From assembly GCA_011390165.1 (NCBI GenBank), contig JAABSV010000007.1:1-64000 (forward strand): 64,000 nt of DNA, written 5' to 3'. This document shows, piece by piece, positions 48,177-57,567 of the stretch. The DNA comes from Desulfobulbaceae bacterium (GTDB lineage Bacteria; Desulfobacterota; Desulfobulbia; Desulfobulbales; Desulfocapsaceae). Under the pieces are notes generated by a model, which saw only the letters and a list, made by a program, of their open reading frames with translations, was not told the DNA's origin and did not search any database. How positions within the stretch are numbered: position 1 is the stretch's first letter; each line of letters begins with the position of its first letter. A program made the translations under genes and the position numbers.

Positions 48177-51100
48177 ATGACGGATGAAATGATAAAAATT
48201 GCCGGATCACTTTCCAACGCGCTTCCAAATCCGCATTCTGCTCAAATCAGGGCGCGAGCAGAGCAAAAGATCAAAGACATTCCTTTGCCTGATCTGGACA
48301 CCATGACGCATGAGGAAATCCACCAACAGTTCCATGAATTGCGAGTAAAGCAGGCTGAGGCAGAAATACGAAACGAGCAGATGCGCATCCAACTTGAAGA
48401 TATTGATGCGCAGGCAGCTTTATTCCGGATCGTTACCGAAAACATGCTGGACTTGGTCGCATTAACCGATATGGAAGGCTACTACCTTTTTGCAGGGCAA
48501 TCACATGCAATTCTGGGATACGAGCCCGCCTTTCTGACCGGAAAAAATGTGATGGATTTTGTGCACCCTGAAGACCTCCCGGGCATACAGAATGAATTTG
48601 CCGAATTCGTTGCTTCGGGTCTTCCTCGTAGAGTTGAATATCGATACAGGTGCATAGATGGTTCTTACATATGGCTTGAAACCCTTGGAAAATTTATTAC
48701 AGACGAAAACTGTCTCCCGAAAAAAATCGTATTCAGTTCAAGAAATACCAGCGAGCGTAAGCAGGCGGAGGAGGAGCTGCGGAAGAGCTTGACACGTTAC
48801 GATGAATTGGTCGCAAATGTACCGGTTGGCGTCTATGTTTTCTGGATCCGAGCGAACGGGCATGTAGAATTTGAGTACGTCAGTAACCGGTGGTGCGAAA
48901 TCCACCAGATCAAGCGCGAAGATGTTCTAGCCGATGCCGCGAAGGTGAACAATCTGGTACACCCGGATGATCGAGATACTTTTTTGCTGCGCAACCAAGA
49001 ATCGTATCGCAAACGTATCCCTTTTTCCTGGGAAGGGAGGTTTTTACTCGGTGACGGCAAGTGTCGTTGGCTGCATATTAAGTCCACTCCCTTTGTATTT
49101 GACAACGGCGACATCCGCTGGTTCGGGGTGACGTCTGACATTACCGAGCGGAAACTGGCGGAAGAGGCCCTGCGGGAGAATACTACCCGGGCCCGGAGAC
49201 AGCGGGACGCGATTGCCAGAATCTTCCTTGACCCACTCTTTGTTTCCGGCCATCTGCTCAAGGCCTTCGACGCCCTCACAGAAGGGGCGGCTGGTGCGCT
49301 GCAGCTTAGCCAAGCGAGCATCTGGCTTTTTTCCGAAGATGGTCTGTGTCTGGAGTGTCTCGCACAGTTTGTCTGCCAAAAAGAAGAGCACCGCCGCAGT
49401 ACGGTCGGCAACATTGTCGATGTAGCAGGCTACATCGAGGCGCTTCGAAGGAAAGGCCGCATTGTCGCTGAGGTGAAGGGAAATGACTGGCGGATCGCCA
49501 GTATTGTCGAGAGCAACGGCCCACCTCTGCAACCGTTTTACACCCTGATCGACACCGCCATCTTGTTAAAGGGACAGGTGATTGGTGCAGTGTCTCTTGT
49601 CCATGTCGGCGAGAAAAGGCTCTGGCATCCCGATGAGGAGGCGTTTGCCGCCACCATCGCCGCCATGGCGGCCCAGGCGATTGCCAACAGTGAGCGGAAA
49701 CAGCTTCTCATCACTTTGAAAGACCGCGAAAAACAGTATCGCGAACTGTTTGACAATGCCCCAGTCGGAATTTTTCAGATTACCGAAGCGGGGAGATTTC
49801 TCACTGCCAATCCCGAATACGCCCGACTGGCGGGATATGCCGACCCCGCCCATCTCATGAGCAGGGTTACCGACATCGCGGCTCAGCTGTACGTCGACCC
49901 CAAAGAGCGCGAACGTTATCAGGCCTATCTGCGCCGTCATGGCCAGGCAAAGAACTACCAGGTCGAATTGAAACGCTCAAATGGAGAACGATTCTGGGCG
50001 TCGATGAACACCCGGGTCAGGCACGATCCGCTCCACGGCGTAGTCTACGATGGTTTTCTCATAGACATCAACGAGTTCAAACGTTCCGAGGCTGAACGGG
50101 AAAAACTCCATGAACAGCTGAATCAAGCCCAGAAGTTGGAATCGGTCGGCCGCCTCGCGGGTGGTGTTGCCCACGATTTCAACAACATGCTCGGGGTAAT
50201 TCTCGGCCATACCGAGATGGCCCTTACCCAGACAGATCCCGCGAAGCCGCTGTATGCCAGTCTGGAGGCCGTTCACCAGGCCGGTCAACGCTCTGCCGCC
50301 CTGACCCAGCAGCTGCTCGCCTTTGCCCGCAAACAAACAGTAGCCCCCAAGGTCATTGATCTGAATGAGGCTTTGGAGGGGATGCTCAAGATGCTCCGCC
50401 GGTTGATCGGTGAGGATATCGACCTGCTCTGGAAACCCGGCAGAAATCTTCCGCCAGTCAATATCGACCCCTCACAGATCGACCAGATCCTCGTCAACCT
50501 CTGTGTCAATGCCCGGGACGCCATTGCCGGGCAAGGCAAAATCACCATAGCAACATATTCCAAAACCTTGGATGAGGCCCATTGCCCCGATGCGACCGGG
50601 GCTCTCCCCGGAGAATACATCCTGCTCCAGGTAAGCGACGATGGCTGCGGCATGGACCAGAAAACACTGAGCCATATCTTCGAACCCTTTTTTACCACCA
50701 AGGAACAGGGTAAAGGTACCGGGCTTGGACTGGCATCGGTTTTTGGCATGGTCAAGCAGAACAACGGTTTCATCAACGTCAATAGTGAACCGGGCCAGGG
50801 AGCCGCATTTACGATCTATCTACCTGCATATGCGGTAAAATCAGCCGCAACAGTGGAAAATACGCTGGAACAGCCGGCCGAACACGGCAACGAGACCATC
50901 CTCCTGGTGGAAGACGAGCCGGCAATCCTGAAGATGGCCACGATGATGCTGGAAATGCTTGGCTATACAGTGGTGGCCGCCACCTCCCCGGGCGAGGCCA
51001 TCCGCCTGGCTCATGCATATCGAGGAAGATTAGACTTGGTGATGACCGACGTTGTGATGCCGGAAATGAATGGTCGGGAGTTGGCCGGACACCTCTTCTC

Positions 51101-51254
51101 CCACTGCCCGGACCTCAAGTGTCTGTTTATGTCCGGCCACACGGCTAATGTCATTGTTCACGATGGTGTGCTGGACGATGGCGTACACTTTATCCAGAAA
51201 CCGTTTTCGATGAAAGACGTGGGGACTAAGCTGCGCGAGGTACTGGAGGGCTGA
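48177..51254 (+). CDS. Hybrid histidine kinase (PAS-PAS-GAF-PAS-HisKA-HATPase-REC)
   Basis: The protein is 1025 aa with no signal or membrane segment, so it is cytoplasmic. After a coiled N-terminus (about 30-75), a PAS (about 80-195), a second PAS/PAC (about 200-325), a GAF-like domain (about 340-510) and a third PAS (about 520-635) are visible. The kinase has the phosphoacceptor His near residue 666 (GGVAHDFNNMLGVILGH), N box NLCVNARDAI, and G boxes DDGCGMD and GKGTGLGLASVFGM. A receiver domain follows (ILLVEDEPAIL, phosphoacceptor Asp near 958 in MTDVVMPEMNG). It is an NtrB-like kinase with a C-terminal receiver. No response regulator gene is adjacent. Confidence 0.93.
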   Translation: MTDEMIKIAGSLSNALPNPHSAQIRARAEQKIKDIPLPDLDTMTHEEIHQQFHELRVKQAEAEIRNEQMRIQLEDIDAQAALFRIVTENMLDLVALTDMEGYYLFAGQSHAILGYEPAFLTGKNVMDFVHPEDLPGIQNEFAEFVASGLPRRVEYRYRCIDGSYIWLETLGKFITDENCLPKKIVFSSRNTSERKQAEEELRKSLTRYDELVANVPVGVYVFWIRANGHVEFEYVSNRWCEIHQIKREDVLADAAKVNNLVHPDDRDTFLLRNQESYRKRIPFSWEGRFLLGDGKCRWLHIKSTPFVFDNGDIRWFGVTSDITERKLAEEALRENTTRARRQRDAIARIFLDPLFVSGHLLKAFDALTEGAAGALQLSQASIWLFSEDGLCLECLAQFVCQKEEHRRSTVGNIVDVAGYIEALRRKGRIVAEVKGNDWRIASIVESNGPPLQPFYTLIDTAILLKGQVIGAVSLVHVGEKRLWHPDEEAFAATIAAMAAQAIANSERKQLLITLKDREKQYRELFDNAPVGIFQITEAGRFLTANPEYARLAGYADPAHLMSRVTDIAAQLYVDPKERERYQAYLRRHGQAKNYQVELKRSNGERFWASMNTRVRHDPLHGVVYDGFLIDINEFKRSEAEREKLHEQLNQAQKLESVGRLAGGVAHDFNNMLGVILGHTEMALTQTDPAKPLYASLEAVHQAGQRSAALTQQLLAFARKQTVAPKVIDLNEALEGMLKMLRRLIGEDIDLLWKPGRNLPPVNIDPSQIDQILVNLCVNARDAIAGQGKITIATYSKTLDEAHCPDATGALPGEYILLQVSDDGCGMDQKTLSHIFEPFFTTKEQGKGTGLGLASVFGMVKQNNGFINVNSEPGQGAAFTIYLPAYAVKSAATVENTLEQPAEHGNETILLVEDEPAILKMATMMLEMLGYTVVAATSPGEAIRLAHAYRGRLDLVMTDVVMPEMNGRELAGHLFSHCPDLKCLFMSGHTANVIVHDGVLDDGVHFIQKPFSMKDVGTKLREVLEG

Positions 51255-51267
51255 TTGTAGATATTTA

Positions 51268-51293
51268 CCGGAAACCACGGTTCCGGCAATTTT
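51268..51293 (+). terminator. Weak hairpin terminator after the hybrid kinase
   Basis: CCGGAA pairs with TTCCGG around a 7-nt loop 14 bp after the stop, followed by CAATTTTG. The short T run makes it a weak terminator. Confidence 0.4.
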
Positions 51294-51389
51294 GCCGAGA
51301 TGCCTTATCTCACGCGATACAAATGGGGAGCGAATTACACCCCTCTGGCCGCCTATGGCGGACAGATTTTCTCCGCACAGCGAAGAAAA

Positions 51390-51418
51390 TTGACACCGGA
51401 GTTCGGCTGAGTTTGAAT
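51390..51418 (+). promoter_or_regulatory. Possible promoter of the SLC13-type gene
   Basis: TTGACA (51390) is followed after 17 bp by TTGAAT. The -35 is consensus, the -10 is weak. It lies about 115-130 nt before the gene. Confidence 0.35.
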
Positions 51419-51545
51419 TGCCACCGCCCAGATCCGCAAATCGACTTTGCCAGCTGGACGGAATCGACGACTTCGATCTGCAAAGGAAGAGAGATTGCTC
51501 GTAAGGGCCATCTGCTGGTAATTCACCTTGTCCATGGGACATGCC

Positions 51546-53387
51546 ATGATGCTGCCACCCCCGCCAAATGTTCATGCTCTTGCAGTTCTGATGCTCACCG
51601 TGGCTGCACTGATCCTTTTTACCCGTGATAAAATACCCTTGGAGACATCCAGTCTGGTGGTGCTGGCTCTGTTGACGGTCGGGTTTGAGATTTTTCCCTT
51701 CCATACCGAAAGCGGCACTTTCCACGCCGTTGAATTCTTTCATGGCTTTGGCCATGAAGCGCTGATTGCGGTGTGTGCCTTGATGATCGCAGGCCAGGGA
51801 ATCGTCCGGACAGGGGCGCTCGAACCGGTGGGCAGAGCCATGGCCAAGCTGTGGAAGGTCAGCCCAGGGGCGACATTTCTCATAACACTTGTTTTAAGTG
51901 GTCTGCTCAGTGCCTTTATCAACAATGTTCCGGTGGTGGTCCTTTTTTTGCCGATCTTGATCACTGTTTCGGTACGTACCGGCATATCGGCTTCGTCACT
52001 ACTCATGCCCATGGGATTTGCCACTCTGCTCGGGGGGTCTTCCACCACCATCGGTACCTCCACCAACCTGCTGGTCATCGCTGTGGCTGCGGAGATGGGG
52101 CTGGAAAGAATGGACATGTTCGACTTCGCGCTCCCCGCCGCCATTGCCGGCGGAATAGGTATAGCATATCTCTGGTTGATCGCTCCCTGGATCATCCCGG
52201 CTCGGGATCAGCCTTTGGTTGATCTTTCGCCAAGGGTGTTTTCGGCTCATCTGGCAATTCTGCCGGAGAGCCCGGTGGTCGGCAAAACCCTGGCCAAGGC
52301 GAGAGAACTCACCGATGGGGTGATGAAAGTTAGCGGCATTGAACGGGACAACGGCAAATTTATGATGCCCTTTCCCGAACTGCTGCTGCATGAGGGGGAT
52401 CACCTGGTGATTCGGGACACTCCCGCACGCCTTAAGGAGTTTGAAAAAACCCTGAAGGGCACCTTGTATTCCGAAGATTCCGAGGATAGCCCGGTGGATG
52501 ACGAGCACCCACTGAAGGCCGAAGACCAGCAGGTCGCGGAAATCGTGGTGGTTGAGGGATCTCGTTTTCACGGCCGAACCCTGGCCGGCCTGCGCTTTGC
52601 CGAACGCTATGGCCTGATAAGCCTGGCTCTGCATCGATCGGGGAAGGAACTGGAAAGACACCATACCGAAATCGGTGATATCTCGCTGATGTCCGGCGAC
52701 GTGCTCCTTGTCCAGGGGCCGCGTGAAGAAATCGCCAAAATGAAAAAGACGGAGGAGTTCCTCGTGCTCGATGCCACCACCGATGTGCCCTTCACCAGCC
52801 GGGCACCTCTGGCCATGGGGCTGATGATGGCCATTGTCGGCTTTTCAGCCTTCGGGATTCTTCCCATCGCCATCAGCGCGCTTTGCGGAGCGCTGCTGAT
52901 GATTCTGAGCGGCTGCATGGGCTGGCGCGATGCCACAAGCGCCCTCAGCGCTCCTGTCATCCTCATTGTCGTAGCGAGCCTTGCCCTCGGGACCGCTCTT
53001 CTAAAGACCGGAGGCGCCGAATACCTCGCTACGCTTTTTGTGGCAGTGGCCGGTGATGCTTCCCCGGTGATGGTCATCAGCGGCCTTATGCTGCTGATGG
53101 GTATTCTCACCAATATCGTTTCCAATAATGCCGCAGCGGTCATAGGTACGCCGGTCGCCATTTCTATTGCCGCCCAAATAGGACAGCCTCCGGAACCTTA
53201 TGTGCTGGCAGTGCTGTTCGGTGCCAATATGAGCTATGCGACCCCCATGGCCTATAAGACCAACCTGCTCATTATGAACGCTGGTCACTACACCTTTAGC
53301 GATTTTCTTCGGGTGGGGGTGCCGCTGCTGTTGATCATGTGGCTCTCGCTCTCCTTCATTCTGCCGATGATTTACGGGATCACTTGA
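51546..53387 (+). CDS. SLC13/DASS-type anion permease with two TrkA-C domains
   Basis: The start among several in-frame codons (TTG 51528, ATG 51534, ATG 51546) is uncertain; 51546 gives 613 aa. Hydrophobic helices flank a cytoplasmic middle. The first half has SAFINNVPVVVLFLPIL and SSTTIGTSTNLLVIAVA, the SNT signature of the DASS/SLC13 family. Two RCK_C/TrkA-C domains follow (about residues 210-300, 320-405; SRFHGRTLAGLRFAERYGLI). The second half repeats the scaffold, with TNIVSNNAAAVIGTPVA. Such proteins carry sulfate, dicarboxylates or related anions with Na. A sulfate role is plausible for a sulfur bacterium but is not shown. Confidence 0.88.
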   Translation: MMLPPPPNVHALAVLMLTVAALILFTRDKIPLETSSLVVLALLTVGFEIFPFHTESGTFHAVEFFHGFGHEALIAVCALMIAGQGIVRTGALEPVGRAMAKLWKVSPGATFLITLVLSGLLSAFINNVPVVVLFLPILITVSVRTGISASSLLMPMGFATLLGGSSTTIGTSTNLLVIAVAAEMGLERMDMFDFALPAAIAGGIGIAYLWLIAPWIIPARDQPLVDLSPRVFSAHLAILPESPVVGKTLAKARELTDGVMKVSGIERDNGKFMMPFPELLLHEGDHLVIRDTPARLKEFEKTLKGTLYSEDSEDSPVDDEHPLKAEDQQVAEIVVVEGSRFHGRTLAGLRFAERYGLISLALHRSGKELERHHTEIGDISLMSGDVLLVQGPREEIAKMKKTEEFLVLDATTDVPFTSRAPLAMGLMMAIVGFSAFGILPIAISALCGALLMILSGCMGWRDATSALSAPVILIVVASLALGTALLKTGGAEYLATLFVAVAGDASPVMVISGLMLLMGILTNIVSNNAAAVIGTPVAISIAAQIGQPPEPYVLAVLFGANMSYATPMAYKTNLLIMNAGHYTFSDFLRVGVPLLLIMWLSLSFILPMIYGIT

Positions 53388-53418
53388 ATTATCAAGCGAT
53401 CGGCTTCCTCCGGCCTGC

Positions 53419-53649
53419 CTAACAAAGCCACTCCAACCGATAAACGATATCTTCCAGATATGGCCGCCGACAGCGGGTGCCGTCGGTATCATCCCTGCGC
53501 AGCCGCAAAACGCCACCAGCTTGCCGAACCAGCACCCAGGCGATGATGACGTTCACCGCATTGCCAAGAAGCAGAGAGCCGCTCGGCGTCGGGGCGATCC
53601 GGGAACGCTGGGGCATCTGCTCAAAGCGGATCCGCTCAGCTGCTGTCAT
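53419..53649 (-). pseudogene. Truncated GluQRS-like (glutamyl-tRNA synthetase family) fragment
   Basis: The 76-codon frame starts at ATG 53649, inside the last codons of the GNAT-nitrilase gene (ATGACAGCAGCTGA). The protein has RSRIAPTPSGSLLLGNAVNV, then WVLVRQAGGVLRLRRDDTDG and YLEDIVYRLEWLC. This is the class I signature of glutamyl-tRNA synthetase relatives (RIAPTPSGxLHxGN, LRIDDxD, DIxxLxWLG), with the second residue of the HIGH-like motif changed (LLL). It stops where the family would continue for over 200 residues, so KMSKS is absent. Either an old truncation or a short remnant is likely. Confidence 0.7.
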
Positions 53650-55180
53650 TATTGTCCCGCCAGTTGAGATCATAAAGATCGACACGCCGGCTTTGAATAT
53701 TACGAACACTGCCCTGGGAGCGCAATTCTTTGAGCAAATCAAAGTCCAGATCGGTAATCAGCGTGGTTTCAATCCCGGGTGTCGCCTCTGAAGCGATGGA
53801 GTCATGGGGAAAGGAGAAATCGGCCGGGGTAAAGATGGCGGCCTGGGAGTATTGAATGCCCATGGTTTCAACCTTGGGAATGTTACCGACACTTCCGGAA
53901 ATGGCGACAAAACATTCATTTTCGATCGCCCTCGCCTGGGCGCAGTGACGAACCCGCAGGTAACCGGTTTTGGTATCGGTCCAGAAAGGCACGAGCAGCA
54001 GTTTCATTCCCTTCAAAGTCTGCAGCCTGGCCAATTCTGGAAATTCGACGTCATAGCAGACCAGTATCCCGACCTTGCCAATGTCGGTGTCAAAGACTTT
54101 CAAGTTGTTGCCACCGGTAAATTTCCAGGAGACCTCTTCATCCGGAGTGATGTGCAGTTTAGACTGACTGTCCCAGGTGCCATCCCGTCGACAAAGGAAA
54201 CTGACATTGTACAACTTGCCGTTTTCACGCAGTTGCGGGACACTTCCGGTAACAATATTGATATTGTAGCTGAGGGCCATCTCCAAAATTGCCTGCCGCA
54301 TGTCGTCGGTGTAGTCGGCAAGCATCCGCATTGCATCAGCCGGATTGTTTCCCGAGTAGGTATGGATCAGCGGGGCATTGAACAGCTCTGGAAAAAGAAC
54401 AATATCAGCCTTATAGTCACTCACCGTATCAACGAAAAACTCCACCTGCTGCATGAAATCATCAAAGGAGTCAAACCGGCGCATCTGCCACTGGACCACA
54501 CCGAGCCGGGCAATCGACTTGGTTCTGCCGATCAATTTTGTCTTTTTGCGGTAATAGATATTCACCCATTCCGACAGGACCGCATTACCTCGGGACTGAT
54601 GGTCTCCCGGCCAGTAGTCATCAAGCAGATTACGGACATGGAAATCATTGGAAAGTTGAAAGGTGAGGACAGGGTCGTACAGTTCTTTGTTTTTTACCTT
54701 GCGGATATACTGTTGCGGGCTTATCTCCTTCGAATATTTATGGTACCCGGAGATACGCCCACCAATGAGAATACCCTTGAGATTGAGATTTTCCGTCAAC
54801 TCCTTGCGGGCGTCATAGAGGCGACGCCCGAGACGCATTCCCTGGTAGTCAGGGTCAACGGAAACATCGATGCCGTAAAGATAGTCACCATCGGGGTCAT
54901 GGGATGTAAAAGTTCCGTTGCTGACAATCTGGTCATAAGAGTGCTGATCGCCAATCAGGCTGAAGTCGATGATTACCGAGAGGGCAATGGCTACCGCCCT
55001 GCCCTTATCCTCGATACAGATCTGCCCTTCGGGAAAGAGTTGAATGAGCCGGGCGAGTTGCTGTTCCGTCCAGGGCACCGCCACATCCTTGTAGGCCTTC
55101 AAGGAAATATCCCGAAGGGCCGGGTAGTCACTGACCCGAAGGTACCTGACTGAGAGTTTATGTTCATTTTGTTCAATCAT
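53636..55180 (-). CDS. GNAT acetyltransferase-nitrilase fusion protein
   Basis: The protein is 514 aa with GAGGAG 9 nt before the ATG. Residues about 10-200 form a GNAT domain (LRVSDYPALRDISLKAYKDV, VSVDPDYQGMRLGRRLYDAR for acetyl-CoA binding). Residues about 220-495 form a carbon-nitrogen hydrolase with the Glu-Lys-Cys triad in VLFPELFNAP, SKLHITPDEE and ILVCYDVEFPE. Such fusions are known but their substrates are mostly undefined. It shares its 3' end with the truncated GluQRS-like gene (14-bp overlap). It is separated from the IS remnant by 62 bp with a hairpin. Confidence 0.9.
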   Translation of the reverse strand: MIEQNEHKLSVRYLRVSDYPALRDISLKAYKDVAVPWTEQQLARLIQLFPEGQICIEDKGRAVAIALSVIIDFSLIGDQHSYDQIVSNGTFTSHDPDGDYLYGIDVSVDPDYQGMRLGRRLYDARKELTENLNLKGILIGGRISGYHKYSKEISPQQYIRKVKNKELYDPVLTFQLSNDFHVRNLLDDYWPGDHQSRGNAVLSEWVNIYYRKKTKLIGRTKSIARLGVVQWQMRRFDSFDDFMQQVEFFVDTVSDYKADIVLFPELFNAPLIHTYSGNNPADAMRMLADYTDDMRQAILEMALSYNINIVTGSVPQLRENGKLYNVSFLCRRDGTWDSQSKLHITPDEEVSWKFTGGNNLKVFDTDIGKVGILVCYDVEFPELARLQTLKGMKLLLVPFWTDTKTGYLRVRHCAQARAIENECFVAISGSVGNIPKVETMGIQYSQAAIFTPADFSFPHDSIASEATPGIETTLITDLDFDLLKELRSQGSVRNIQSRRVDLYDLNWRDNNDSS

Positions 55181-55210
55181 CTGTCATCTCTCCTCAACAG
55201 GTTTTTTTTG

Positions 55211-55231
55211 GTGTTAACCCAAGTTTAACAC
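55211..55231. other. Inverted repeat flanked by T and A runs
   Basis: GTGTTAA and TTAACAC form a 7-bp inverted repeat around a 7-nt loop, followed on the plus strand by eight T residues (55237-55244), with another T run at 55202-55209. It could be an IS end or an intrinsic terminator. Confidence 0.45.
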
Positions 55232-55242
55232 TAGGATTTTTT

Positions 55243-55572
55243 TTAGAGCTGTTTCAGTTTCGGTTCGGCCGCGCTGGTCTTTCCCACATGCAGAGTCCGG
55301 CCATCCTTTTGTCTGAAAGCGGCAGTGATCCGGCATTGCCCTGCAAAAATGGGGCGTAGCGTCGACCAGCTTTCCTGAAAACCGTGACCCTTTAGTCTGC
55401 GGCGCAAAACCTGTACCGCCTGATAGGCCAGCACAGTGATGAACAGATGCCCTTCGGCCCGATCCTCCCGGTGATGGTAAATCGGCCGCAGGCCCAATCC
55501 CGGCTTGAGGCTGCGGAAGACCGCCTCCAGATCGGTAAGCATGGTATAGGTTCGCCACACACTGAATGAACA
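55243..55572 (-). mobile_element. IS1634-like (IS4 group) transposase, 3' fragment
   Basis: The frame from about 55572 down to the stop at 55243 reads VWRTYTMLTDLEAVFRSLKP, then GLGLRPIYHHREDRAEGHLF and ITVLAYQAVQVLRRRLKG. The C-terminal tail is KDGRTLHVGKTSAAEPKLK. This is the C-terminal catalytic end (with the conserved Glu of YxxLxDLEAVFRSLK) of IS1634-family DDE transposases, normally 500-600 aa. A stop just upstream and the lack of the first two-thirds show a 5'-truncated remnant. It lies beside the foreign-looking membrane gene. Confidence 0.85.
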
Positions 55573-55674
55573 CCCTTAGCGAGTCAAGAATCTTTGCGAG
55601 TGATAGGGCGGCCTGCACCGACAGCAATCATACCAAGAATTTACCACAGGGAAAAGGGGGACGCGACCATCCGC

Positions 55675-57567
55675 TCACCAGCCATCTCGCGCTGGTATGA
55701 AGACGCCATCGACGGTGGTCTCGATCGTTCCGATCAGGTATCCTATCAGTGCTGTCTGGCGCTGGATCAGGGCATTCTTCAACTGCTCCTTGTTCTCGGC
55801 CAGGACGACGAAGATCTCGGCGCGCATGTCATCACGCGAAAGGGTCTCGTCGACTTCGATGGCGATCTTATCGACTGCGAGCCAGGTCACGGCCCCGGCG
55901 GTGAGGCCGCAGGCGATGGCCCATGGGCCGGTCGGCAGGCACACCGCCGTCGCACCCGCCGCAGCGGCCAGCGCGCCACCACCCTTCTTGGCCGCAAGCT
56001 TGGCCGCCATTGCGGCGGCCGCCTGAACGCTCTTCTTGGTGCCGACCTTGGCGACCACGGACGCGACAACCTTCTGCGAAAGGGCGAAAGAGGTAGCCAG
56101 ACCGACTGTCGCGCCGCTGGTCCCGGCCACACTGGCGCGCCAGACATCACGCTCCAGGCTCGCCAGCAGCGGCCAGTTCAGGGTGGCACGCGCGCAGGGA
56201 TCGGCCGCCACTTGGGCCTCGATCTGAACCTTGAAATCCTGGGAGACACCAGACAGGCGCGCAAGGGTGCCATCAAACAGGTTCCGGTCAAGCGTCTCCA
56301 GGCGGGCCGGGAAGTCCGTCGCGGCAAAGAGATGGGCGTCGAGTTGAGCGCCCATCAGTTGCGGAAAATCTCCGACGACCAGTGCGGCGAGGCGCTCGTA
56401 TTCGCCCACCACCGTGAAGTACCAATCCAGGTAGGTGTCCACCGCCGCCTCGACCGGCGCAAACAAGCCCTCGACCTCCATGGCGATGCCTTGACCGGCC
56501 TCGGCAGACAAGCGCTCGCGATCAGCGGCCAGCCGGCTGTCAAGCGCGATCCTGATCTGGGCGTTCTGGTCCAGGGTGTCATGGCAGGGATCGACCCAGG
56601 TCAGGACCTCGCGCACCGGAGCCGCGAGCTGGCTTGGTTCAAAATCGCGCAGGCGGAGCACTGGATAGAGGGAGAACATGGCCAGAACCAGGATGGTGAG
56701 GATAAATGTCTTGGCCAGGGTGCTGTCCTCCTTCAGCGTCTCGGCACGCAGTCGCCGGGTTTCGACCAGGGTGAGTACGCCGAGCAGCAGCCGGGTATAG
56801 AGCAATGCGAGCAAGCCATACTGCAACAGAAACAGCCCCCAGGCCGCGAGGCGCCACTCCGGGGCCGGCAGCCTCGGGATCAGGTGCTGGGCGAGTGCCC
56901 AACTGCCTACCTCATAGGCTTCCAGGCACCCGATCAACCCGCCAAGTCCCGGACAGGCGGCAGCATGGAGCCCAGCCTGGAAGCTCTGCTCGACCGCCGC
57001 GTGCCAACTGCTCTGGCGCAGATCCGGCGCGCCGAGAAGAAAAAAGCTCAGGACGAAGAAGGCCAGAGCCAGCAGGAGCAGATTGGCCCAGCGCAGCGGC
57101 CATCCGCGTACTGCGATCCCGAGCAGATGCGGGTGGATCTGGCGGGCGACAAGACGGCGCATGAGCGGCTGGAGCAGAGCAAGGAGCAAGGCATCGGCGA
57201 ACAGAATCGCCCACTGGTGGCCATTCAGGCGCAGGCCGAAGGCGAGCAGGAGCAGGGCCAGGCCGAGCGCCAGGCCGACCAGCAGGACACTCCCGAACCG
57301 CCCATTCCAGAACCAGCGCCGGGCGGCACAGTGGGCGGGTATCGCCCCGGCTAGCAGGGCGCGACGGCTGAACAGGAAGGATTCGCGCCACGACAGCCAC
57401 AAGGGGAAGGCCAGGCCTGTGGCGAGCAGGGCGACTCCCCAGCAGGGTGCAGCGCGGGCGGCCTCGGTCACGAGCAGCAGGCCGATGCTCGCCAGGGTCA
57501 GCCAGATCAGGGTGCCCCAGAAGGAGGTCGTCGCGCCGGCAGTCGTTGCTGGACATGAAGTAGCCAT
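55675..57567 (-). CDS. Large polytopic membrane protein of unknown function
   Basis: The protein is 630 aa with GAGGA about 10 nt upstream of the ATG. The first 300 residues have about eight to ten hydrophobic helices rich in Leu, Ala and Trp. A soluble part (about 300-470) with DPCHDTLDQNAQIRIALD and ERLSAEAGQGIAMEVEGLF follows. A glycine/alanine-rich hydrophobic stretch (about 475-560; SVQAAAAMAAKLAAKKGGGA, then a glycine-zipper-like ACGLTAGAVTWLAVDKI) precedes the C-terminus. I recognise no family. Codon use is extremely GC-rich and unlike the neighbouring genes, suggesting acquisition from another lineage. Confidence 0.7.
   Translation of the reverse strand: MATSCPATTAGATTSFWGTLIWLTLASIGLLLVTEAARAAPCWGVALLATGLAFPLWLSWRESFLFSRRALLAGAIPAHCAARRWFWNGRFGSVLLVGLALGLALLLLAFGLRLNGHQWAILFADALLLALLQPLMRRLVARQIHPHLLGIAVRGWPLRWANLLLLALAFFVLSFFLLGAPDLRQSSWHAAVEQSFQAGLHAAACPGLGGLIGCLEAYEVGSWALAQHLIPRLPAPEWRLAAWGLFLLQYGLLALLYTRLLLGVLTLVETRRLRAETLKEDSTLAKTFILTILVLAMFSLYPVLRLRDFEPSQLAAPVREVLTWVDPCHDTLDQNAQIRIALDSRLAADRERLSAEAGQGIAMEVEGLFAPVEAAVDTYLDWYFTVVGEYERLAALVVGDFPQLMGAQLDAHLFAATDFPARLETLDRNLFDGTLARLSGVSQDFKVQIEAQVAADPCARATLNWPLLASLERDVWRASVAGTSGATVGLATSFALSQKVVASVVAKVGTKKSVQAAAAMAAKLAAKKGGGALAAAAGATAVCLPTGPWAIACGLTAGAVTWLAVDKIAIEVDETLSRDDMRAEIFVVLAENKEQLKNALIQRQTALIGYLIGTIETTVDGVFIPARDGW

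Noticed and set aside
55594-57354. A 586-codon plus-strand frame over the 630-aa membrane gene
   Set aside because: The composition (Gln, Gly, Arg runs) is not protein-like. The minus-strand frame has a ribosome site, membrane helices and a sensible length.
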